DNA from: Catonella morbi ATCC 51271
Lineage (GTDB): Bacteria; Bacillota; Clostridia; Lachnospirales; Lachnospiraceae
Direction: 5' to 3'
Assembly: GCF_000160035.2 (NCBI RefSeq)
Contig: NZ_KI535368.1
Span: forward strand, 62,001 to 126,000
Length of the DNA stretch: 64,000 nucleotides
Positions within the stretch are counted from its first letter, which is position 1; every line of letters starts with the position of its first letter. Positions 58,225-64,000 of this stretch are shown piece by piece. The notes below the pieces were generated by a model that was not told the origin of the DNA, made no database searches, and worked only from the letters and a program-made list of their open reading frames with translations. Both the position numbers and the translations under genes were made by a program.

Positions 58225-60480
58225 ATGGACTTTATTGAAGTAAAATCAAACGGAACTGTAATATCAAAAAAAGGTACTAATCCAAGAGTTCCTTATAATC
58301 ATCAAAAAGATGCGATGGCAAAGCTAAACTTAATTGATAAAGAGGATTCTTTCAGTACGCTTGTTGTATTGCCAACAGGTGGTGGAAAGACTTATACAGC
58401 ATCAACCTGGCTTTTAAAAAATGCGGTTGATAAAAAGAAAAAAATAATATGGATAGCACATAGACAAATGTTATTAGATCAGGCGGCAGAATCTTTCCAA
58501 AAATTTGCGTATGCAGAAGCAATGCCACATATAAGTGAGTTTACATATAGAATAGTTTCAGGGTCATCAAGCCATGACAGAAGTATAGATATTTCCGAAA
58601 AAGACAATATTTTGATTTTAAGTAAAGACAGTATAGGGCGAAATATGTCGGTACTTGATAAATGGCTTAAAGGAGAAAAAGAAATTTATCTTGTAATTGA
58701 TGAAGCTCATCATGCTACAGCAAAAACATATAGAAAAATAATAAAATATATTGAAGAACGAGTTCCTAATTTAAAGTTGTTAGGTCTTACAGCAACACCA
58801 TTTAGAACAGCAAAGGAAGAAGAAGGACTTTTGGCAAAAATATTTAAAGATGGTGTTGACATTTCGGGAAGTGCGGTAAAAGGTAATCTGGGGATAACAT
58901 ATCAAATTGGTTTAAAAGAATTAATAAATGCCAGAATATTATCTACACCGATTTTTGAATGCAAATACACAGATGAAGACTTTGGTGTAAATCTTGGACT
59001 GGATGCATTAGAGAGCATTCAGAGATTGGATGTATTACCTGATGAACTTGCTGAAGAAATGGCATCAAATGCAGCACGTAATAAGTTAATAGTTGATACA
59101 TATGTAGAAAATAAAGATGAATATGGGCAGACCATTGTATTTGCGGTAAATATTATGCATGCAATCGCCCTGAGTAAGCTGTTTACAAAGGCCGGAATTA
59201 GGTCTGATTATATTGTATCTGATATTAGAGACAAGATAACAGGTGTGACGATATCAAGAAAAGAGAATGAGAGAAAGCTTCAAAAGTATCGAGATGGAGA
59301 GTTACAGGTGCTAATCAATGTTAATATTTTAACAGAGGGAGTGGATCTTCCGCAGACTAAGACTGTATTTTTAGCCAGACCGACGGTTTCAAAGATTTTA
59401 ATGACTCAGATGATTGGACGGGCACTTCGTGGTACAGCTGCAGGAGGAACATCAAAAGCCTATATAGTATCCTTTGTGGATCAGTGGAATGAAAACATTG
59501 CTTGGTGCAATCCTGCATCATTGTTTAGCGGTGAAGGAGAATTTCAAGATATTGACACTAATAGAGATAAGCGTCAAATTAGTGCGATTGCAATTTCAAA
59601 AATTGAAGAGTTTGCATCAATGTTGGATGACACGATTGATACATCTGCACTGGAGAATGTTCCATTTGTTAAAAGAATACCTGTTGGAATGTATGCTTTT
59701 ACATATTTGGAAGAAGACGGCATGGATTTATCTTATCAGGTAATGGTATATGATAGTACGAAAGAAGCTTATAAAAAATTGATGGATTCTTTACCTGAGT
59801 TATTTAAGGTATTCGATATTGAGGAAGAGTATCTTAGTGATGAATTATTAGAAGAGCTGGAAGAACAGTGCAGATCATCATATTTCTGTGGTGAAATGGT
59901 TCCGCCATATGAGAGCAGAGATATTAAAAGTATTTTGAAATATTATGCTCAATATGATGAAGTTCCTACCTTTTATACTTTCGATGATATTGATAAAAAT
60001 AAACTTGATATTTCAATCCTTGCTCAGCATATCGTAGATGAAGATATGGGACCAAGGAAGAAGAGTGAGTATCTGGACGGAATCTGGGAAAATAATGATG
60101 ACAACTTACTTAGACTTTTCTTTGGAAGAAAAATATATTTTATGAAGCAGTTGGAATTGGAAATTCTTAAAATTACAGATAAAGATATATTTCTGGAAGA
60201 AAGTAATGTGAAATATGGTAAACGTAATTTTGAGGACATGCCTCTTAATGAGATTGGGAAAGTAGCACCGGATGTTGAGAAGGAATTAAGGGACAAAACA
60301 TTTGAAGCATCCTTAAATAATAAAGGGCAATATGAATGTGCAATATGTAAGAAAGCATATTCAAACAGGATACCTTTCCAGATAGATCACATAATTCCGA
60401 TGAATAAAGGTGGAAAAACCGTTGTGAGTAATCTGCAAGTCCTTTGCAGACAATGTAATGCTTTGAAAAGTGATAACTAA
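58225..60480 (+). CDS. Superfamily 2 DEAD/DEAH helicase with C-terminal HNH nuclease
   Basis: A 751-residue fusion. The helicase has PTGGGKT (Lys55), DEAH-box VIDEAHH (159-162), LTATPFRT, INVNILTEGVDLPQTK and the arginine-finger motif QMIGRALRG. A middle region of about 260 residues is unassigned. The end is an HNH nuclease: CAIC (705-708), FQIDH (Asp721-His722), NKGG and CRQC (741-744) carry the zinc and metal sites. Such helicase-nuclease fusions act on DNA, often in phage defence. TTG at 58210 and ATG at 58222 are other starts; GGGGGA lies seven bases before 58225. There is no methyltransferase nearby, so this is not a classical restriction system. Confidence 0.87.
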   Translation: MDFIEVKSNGTVISKKGTNPRVPYNHQKDAMAKLNLIDKEDSFSTLVVLPTGGGKTYTASTWLLKNAVDKKKKIIWIAHRQMLLDQAAESFQKFAYAEAMPHISEFTYRIVSGSSSHDRSIDISEKDNILILSKDSIGRNMSVLDKWLKGEKEIYLVIDEAHHATAKTYRKIIKYIEERVPNLKLLGLTATPFRTAKEEEGLLAKIFKDGVDISGSAVKGNLGITYQIGLKELINARILSTPIFECKYTDEDFGVNLGLDALESIQRLDVLPDELAEEMASNAARNKLIVDTYVENKDEYGQTIVFAVNIMHAIALSKLFTKAGIRSDYIVSDIRDKITGVTISRKENERKLQKYRDGELQVLINVNILTEGVDLPQTKTVFLARPTVSKILMTQMIGRALRGTAAGGTSKAYIVSFVDQWNENIAWCNPASLFSGEGEFQDIDTNRDKRQISAIAISKIEEFASMLDDTIDTSALENVPFVKRIPVGMYAFTYLEEDGMDLSYQVMVYDSTKEAYKKLMDSLPELFKVFDIEEEYLSDELLEELEEQCRSSYFCGEMVPPYESRDIKSILKYYAQYDEVPTFYTFDDIDKNKLDISILAQHIVDEDMGPRKKSEYLDGIWENNDDNLLRLFFGRKIYFMKQLELEILKITDKDIFLEESNVKYGKRNFEDMPLNEIGKVAPDVEKELRDKTFEASLNNKGQYECAICKKAYSNRIPFQIDHIIPMNKGGKTVVSNLQVLCRQCNALKSDN

Positions 60481-60482
60481 TA

Positions 60483-60553
60483 ATTTATCCTACTGTGCTA
60501 TGCGAGATAAGAGGCCTGTGACTTATGGCGTGAATAATTGTGGTTTATATATA
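60483..60553. repeat. Copy of the 3' part of the apt-uppP gap element
   Basis: About 70 bases similar to the segment ending at 29837 (shared AAGAGG, GTGAATAATT, GGTTTAT in the same order). It lies in the 86-base gap between the helicase and its neighbour. Confidence 0.45.
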
Positions 60554-60566
60554 GGAGCAGTAAAAA

Positions 60567-61166
60567 ATGGAAGAGTTATTGTATGATGTGTCTACACTTG
60601 CAAGGATTATTATAGAAAGTGATTTATCAGCTAAGGCAATAAGCAGGTTTTTATCCCGTATCTGGAATTATGAGGGTTTATATTTACCTATAAACTACAG
60701 ATTTAATAAAAGAAAATTTTTTACTGAGGTCTTAGATGAAGTCTGCTATTGGCAAAATAAAAAAGATTTTGATAAAGAGTTATCGGGGGTGAATAATGAT
60801 CTTCAATCTATTGGAAGTGAAATTACATATATCGCAGAAGATGACTATTATAATCTGAAATCATATTTTATGGAAATAAGGCTCAGAATAATATTTCTTG
60901 ATAATAAAGACTATATAAGAATGAAACTTAGAACTTTGCTGCAAGATCATGGATATAAGAGAAGAACCGCAGGGTTAAATTCATATTTTAAACAATGCAT
61001 GTATTTTTATCATATTAAGACATTCGTTAGAGGCGGGGTACTCTGCGATATAGAGAAAATAGCTTTGGATGATATGATTGTATTTCGTGTACTCGACAAT
61101 CCCAGAGAGTATATTGAAGCTTTTGAGCTTTATAAAGAGAGCGGATTAAACAGCTATTCTAAGTAG
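60567..61166 (+). CDS. Hypothetical protein, possible partner of the helicase-HNH protein
   Basis: A 199-residue mostly helical protein I do not recognise. It is rich in aromatic and charged residues (FLSRIWNYEGLYLPINYR, MIVFRVLDNPREYIEAFEL) with no signal, membrane or catalytic motif visible. GGAG precedes the ATG. It lies 86 bases after the helicase-HNH gene on the same strand and ends before a terminator-like hairpin, so it could be a second subunit. Confidence 0.65.
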   Translation: MEELLYDVSTLARIIIESDLSAKAISRFLSRIWNYEGLYLPINYRFNKRKFFTEVLDEVCYWQNKKDFDKELSGVNNDLQSIGSEITYIAEDDYYNLKSYFMEIRLRIIFLDNKDYIRMKLRTLLQDHGYKRRTAGLNSYFKQCMYFYHIKTFVRGGVLCDIEKIALDDMIVFRVLDNPREYIEAFELYKESGLNSYSK

Positions 61167-61180
61167 TTTGCGCTTAACTT

Positions 61181-61222
61181 AAGAAGGGTGGGAATCTTGT
61201 GATAGAGATACCTACCCCTCTT
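61181..61222 (+). terminator. Terminator-like hairpin after the 199-residue gene
   Basis: AAGAAGGGTGGG and CCTACCCCTCTT pair with one mismatch and one G-T pair. U-run weak. Confidence 0.5.
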
Positions 61223-61268
61223 TACCGTTTAAGATGCTTATGTACAGTTTCTTTGCAGAAACTTAGTC

Positions 61269-61385
61269 TTACCTTTTGTTTAGAACAACAATTATTATAT
61301 ATTCAATTACCCCATAAAGAGTTGCAAGTAGTGAGATAACAAGACAAGCGGTATATATCTTAGCTAAGCTCAACACAATGCCTAT
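61269..61385 (-). pseudogene. 3' remnant of an XRE-membrane regulator gene, copy 2
   Basis: An uninterrupted frame GIVLSLAKIYTACLVISL then LATLYGVIEYIIIVVLNKR and stop corresponds to the last 38 codons of the gene at 62576-63238. No 5' part is present. It abuts the broken Rpn copy, exactly as copy 1 abuts the intact one. Confidence 0.75.
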
Positions 61386-61411
61386 ATTATGGGTAGGATG
61401 AGAAACCGGTT

Positions 61412-61900
61412 TCACAGAGCCGTTACCACTTGCTTTGAAAGACCGGTAATTTCTGCAATTAACTCATCGGCAAACCCTCTTTTCTTCAAATCACCCGCTA
61501 TTTTAATTTTTTCATTTTTAGCCCCTTCTCTTCTGCCTCGTTTCTCACCGCGTTTTTCTCCCCGTTTCTCACCAATTTCCTCACTTTCGCGCATCCACTT
61601 CTGTAAAGTTTCATCCATTTTTACAGCACCTCCTTCATCCAACTTAAACCTGGCTTTGATTTCACTTGTCACAGGGAATTCATCTGAATTGTAAGTATCA
61701 TTTTCTGTAAACACTTTCATCAGTTTGGAAAATTTAGAACCATTGTCGATTACTGCATTTGCATATATCTCGGTAAGTCCGTCTTCAATAACCTGCCCTG
61801 TTTCCATAACTACTTTTTTCACATGATAGAGTGGAAGACCACTCTTAAACATATCAAAAGCAGATATAAATATCACGCAGACGTCAGGTACAAATTTGAA
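61412..61900 (-). pseudogene. Rpn-family nuclease, copy 3, 5' half lost
   Basis: The C-terminal 160 residues (FVPDVCVIFISAFDMFKSG to GLSKQVVTAL) match copy 2 closely, but homology stops at about 61900, where the nuclease core and start codon should follow. RGEK-type repeats number three. An unrelated palindromic segment replaces about 430 bases of gene and upstream sequence. It should be inactive as a nuclease. Confidence 0.85.
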
Positions 61901-62290
61901 GTTGTCGGGCTAATGTGCTTGTTTAATTGATTAAGTCACGCCTTCGCTGATAAATGTCCAGACTCGCTCCGGTTTTTCTGAAAGAGGTTGTTTTAGTATT
62001 GTTCTGTTGACGAAAAACCTAATGCGCTCGCTTAGGCATTATCAGCTCCGGCTGTTTAATTGATTAGTAGTTAGAAACAAACACATTAGCCACATTGGGC
62101 GAGCGATAGGGGGCTGTCTTTAATTTGGTGTTTAAGTTGTTATTTACATAAGTCTATGGTGACAGCTCCGAATGATAAATTCTAAGCGAGCGCATTAGGC
62201 ATAGCGAAGCGAATGCCGGAGCGAGTCTGAAATGTTATCATTCGGAGCGTCAACTTTGCTAAAAAATTTGAAAGCGAAAATTCAAATTTA
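61901..62290. repeat. Palindromic insertion mosaic disrupting the Rpn copy
   Basis: A gene-free segment containing interlocking inverted repeats: CCTAATGCGCTCGCTTAG (62018-62035) with 62182-62199; CAGACTCGCTCCGG (61959-61972) with 62216-62229; GCTCCGAATGATAA (62165-62178) with 62235-62248; and GGCTAATGTG-type ends (61908-61924 with 62075-62091, 16 of 17). A 13-bp direct repeat GTTTAATTGATTA occurs at 61921 and 62054. The base composition is more GC-rich than the flanks. Origin unknown. Confidence 0.7.
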
Positions 62291-62301
62291 AGTATATGTA
62301 A

Positions 62302-62515
62302 GATACTCAGTTTAGAATTAATATAGATATGAGCCACAATAATCAGGAAGAATTTGATGCCTTGATAGAAACTTATAGAATAATATGAAATTTGCAGAAC
62401 ATAATAATTATTGCAGCTCATATTTACAAATAAAATTATAAGATATTTTTACTTTTAGCCAACGTCAAAGTGTACAAAGATTTCAGAGTTTACTATACAA
62501 AATAAACAAAAAAAT
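62302..62515. repeat. Duplicated Rpn upstream sequence, copy 2
   Basis: Near-identical by eye to 57903-58117, including the inverted pair at 62327-62342 and 62408-62423. Homology resumes here after the palindromic insertion. Confidence 0.75.
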
Positions 62516-62530
62516 GAGTAAAACAAAACC

Positions 62531-62567
62531 GCCAATATTGTAAGCCTAATTCAGTTACAATATTGGC
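62531..62567. terminator. Terminator of the XRE-membrane gene
   Basis: A perfect 13-bp stem GCCAATATTGTAA and its complement; T-rich on the minus-strand side (GGTTTTGTTTTA). Confidence 0.75.
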
Positions 62568-62575
62568 AGTTATTT

Positions 62576-63238
62576 TTAATTGAATCTTCTACTCAAAATT
62601 ATTACAATTATATACTCAATTATTCCATATAGAGTAGCAAGTAGGGAGACAACAAGGTAGGCGGCAAGATTTGTTATATCTGAGATTTCTGTTGCTGCCA
62701 TTGCTAAAGAAACAATAGTGAGTAAAACACCTGTTGGGATGGAAATATATCTTAAAAGCGTAAGGATATCATCCATAGTCCGCTTGCCTGATATAATTGC
62801 AGCACCCAAGTTTATAAAAAGAAGTATAATGAATGTAGGTAAATCATATAAATCTAAGAATACATCAGTAAAATTAGACTTTGAAAGAATTCCTATTAGA
62901 ATTGAGGTTCCAATAAATAAAGAAAGCCCGGCAAATAGGCGGATTATAACTTTGTTTTTAGAAAAACCGTTTTCACGAATTATTTCCACAAAATTAGTTT
63001 CAGCCTTTTGCAGATAGACATCTTCGGTCAAAGCTTCCCCTGAAAGAAGTTCATTTACCTTAATGTTAAGCGCATTGCACAGAGATTCATAATAAGAAAT
63101 GTCCGGAAGGCTTTTTCCTGTTTCCCATTTAGAGATAGTTTTATCGCTAACACCTATCTTGTCTGCTAGTTCTTTTTGGGTAAGGCCGATTTTGGTTCTT
63201 GTAGTTGCAATAAATTTGCTGATTTTTTCAGTATCCAT
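62576..63238 (-). CDS. XRE-family regulator with C-terminal membrane domain
   Basis: A 220-residue protein. The N-terminal helix-turn-helix (TRTKIGLTQKELADKIGVSD, KTISKWETGKSLPD) is followed from about residue 100 by four hydrophobic segments. Membrane-tethered XRE proteins of this plan occur beside transporters or stress genes in Firmicutes; no partner is adjacent here. AGGAGA precedes the ATG. Two 3' fragments of related genes lie at 56793 and 61269. Confidence 0.83.
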   Translation of the reverse strand: MDTEKISKFIATTRTKIGLTQKELADKIGVSDKTISKWETGKSLPDISYYESLCNALNIKVNELLSGEALTEDVYLQKAETNFVEIIRENGFSKNKVIIRLFAGLSLFIGTSILIGILSKSNFTDVFLDLYDLPTFIILLFINLGAAIISGKRTMDDILTLLRYISIPTGVLLTIVSLAMAATEISDITNLAAYLVVSLLATLYGIIEYIIVIILSRRFN

Positions 63239-63268
63239 ATTTATCTCCTAAGTTTAGATTATACCTAT

Positions 63269-63297
63269 ATAATACAGAGAGAATGAAAGAGAGACAA
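63269..63297 (-). promoter_or_regulatory. Promoter for the XRE-membrane gene
   Basis: On the minus strand TTGTCT (63297-63292), 17 bases, TATTAT (63274-63269). Confidence 0.55.
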
Positions 63298-63391
63298 GCT
63301 ACGATTTGTAGAATGACTCTACAAAAGGGAGAATTGTACTGCTTAATGAATAACCGGGATAAATTATCTTTCCCATTTCTTTTCAAATAGT

Positions 63392-63406
63392 GTATAATAA
63401 TTATAC
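63392..63406. promoter_or_regulatory. Palindrome over the -10 of the DUF3791-DUF3990 pair
   Basis: GTATAAT-A-ATTATAC is a perfect 7-1-7 palindrome that includes a TATAAT box, 63 bases before the first start. Its position suits autorepression by a toxin-antitoxin pair; that is inference. Confidence 0.45.
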
Positions 63407-63468
63407 GATTTGTAAGTTTTGTTTTAATAATTTTGTTCTAAAAGAGGGGGAGAAAGGAAACAACAAGT

Positions 63469-63690
63469 ATGACTGATTTAAAAAAGAAAATTAATTATAC
63501 GGTGGTCTGTATAGCTGAGTTTGCAGATAGATTTGATATTGCTGTAAAAGATGCTTTTAATTATTTGTATAAATATCAGGGAATAGCTTTTCTTAAAGAA
63601 CATTATGATATAGAACATACATTAAGTATTGATGATGCTATAGACGATTTGATAATAGTGTGTAGTAATAATGGAGGCTATTTAAAATGA
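63469..63690 (+). CDS. DUF3791 family protein, probable antitoxin-like partner
   Basis: A 73-residue helical protein (VVCIAEFADRFDIAVKDAFN, YLYKYQGIAFLKEHYDIEH in order) matching DUF3791 as I remember it. It commonly precedes DUF3990. Its TGA stop overlaps the next ATG as ATGA, so the pair is translationally coupled. AAAGGA upstream. Confidence 0.75.
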   Translation: MTDLKKKINYTVVCIAEFADRFDIAVKDAFNYLYKYQGIAFLKEHYDIEHTLSIDDAIDDLIIVCSNNGGYLK

Positions 63691-64000
63691 TTTTATACCA
63701 TGGAAGCAACACAGACATTAGAACAATTAATCTTGCATTATGTCGTCCTTTTAAAGATTTTGGCAGAGGTTTTTATCTTACTGTACTGAAAGAACAAGCA
63801 GAAAATATGGCAAAAAGAGTTGCCGGAATTTATGGTGGAAGTCCGGTGATAAATGTATATGATATTGATGAAGGTTTCATACATATGAGAGAATTAAACA
63901 TAAAGAACTTTGGGGTAGAAACATCTGAAGAGTGGGCTAGATTTGTCCAAAATAATCGCAATAGAAAATTTGAAAATTTCTCAAGTATTGAATGCAATTT
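63687..64000 (+). CDS. DUF3990 family protein (ADP-ribosyltransferase-like), cut by the window end
   Basis: About 104 residues are visible; the gene runs off the window. The start MILYHGSNTDI and FGRGFYLT are the family's conserved blocks, with His5 and the Tyr of GFYLT in the places of an H-Y-type ADP-ribosyltransferase fold. The catalytic acidic residue would lie further downstream. Toxin role is inferred from the pairing with DUF3791. Confidence 0.72.
   Translation, partial: MILYHGSNTDIRTINLALCRPFKDFGRGFYLTVLKEQAENMAKRVAGIYGGSPVINVYDIDEGFIHMRELNIKNFGVETSEEWARFVQNNRNRKFENFSSIECN

Noticed and set aside
58225-60480. Type I or III restriction subunit
   Set aside because: No methyltransferase or specificity gene is nearby, and the nuclease is HNH at the C-terminus rather than the usual PD-(D/E)XK domain.

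Overview
The window is AT-rich Gram-positive chromosome. It has strong TTGACA-17-TATTAT type promoters, AGGAGG ribosome sites, an LPXTG wall protein, SecA with a SEC-C tail, long-form HPF, and an apt-relA-MBL-hemZ-hisS-aspS housekeeping run. Gene order and protein families point to an anaerobic Firmicute of the Lachnospiraceae type; an oral or gut genus such as Lachnoanaerobaculum is my guess from memory and was not tested. All calls come from reading the sequence; no database search was run.

Layout. (1) 0-12 kb: a LacI-type regulator with a MATE efflux pump, then three exported proteins: a thioester-domain/SpaA/VaFE adhesin with an LPKTG sorting signal, a lysine-rich secreted protein and a giant C5a-peptidase-like subtilase. 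(2) 12-17 kb: a mobile scar with a decayed IS1182-like element, a foreign-looking alpha/beta hydrolase, an IS982 remnant, and then a GH29 fucosidase. (3) 17-25 kb: a dedicated ECF transporter (T, fused A-A', S), a membrane protein, a minus-strand cluster of sugar nucleotidyltransferase, comF-like and YvyF-like zinc protein genes, and an SH3-NlpC/P60 wall hydrolase. (4) 25-40 kb: core genes hpf, secA, apt, uppP, relA/spoT, MBL hydrolase, hemZ, HD-GYP, hisS, aspS. A cluster of consensus DnaA boxes lies before hpf. (5) 40-46.6 kb: an Rpn-type nuclease, aldose epimerase, XRE regulator, a glutamine-amidotransferase-like hydrolase with an APC permease behind a structured leader, and a trans-sulfuration PLP enzyme. 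(6) 46.7-56.4 kb: a probably acquired fructoselysine (Amadori product) locus: frlC, frlA, GntR, frlD, GntR, frlB and a second FrlC-like epimerase, divergent from an amidohydrolase and a broken FGGY kinase. (7) 56.7-64 kb: an accessory zone with a helicase-HNH protein plus an unknown partner, Rpn genes and remnants, duplicated flanks, palindromic insertion debris, an XRE-membrane regulator and a DUF3791-DUF3990 pair cut by the window end.

How the parts work together. FrlA would import fructoselysine, FrlD phosphorylate it, FrlB split it to glucose 6-phosphate and lysine, and FrlC epimerise psicoselysine into the pathway; two UTRA regulators and TGGTAT boxes could provide control. The surface proteins of the first 12 kb suggest host or biofilm attachment and proteolysis. 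The most interesting unknown is the helicase-HNH/199-residue protein pair in the nuclease-rich zone, a candidate defence module. Other points worth checking are the DnaA-box cluster, the 43.0-43.15 kb leader RNA and several families of dispersed hairpin repeats.
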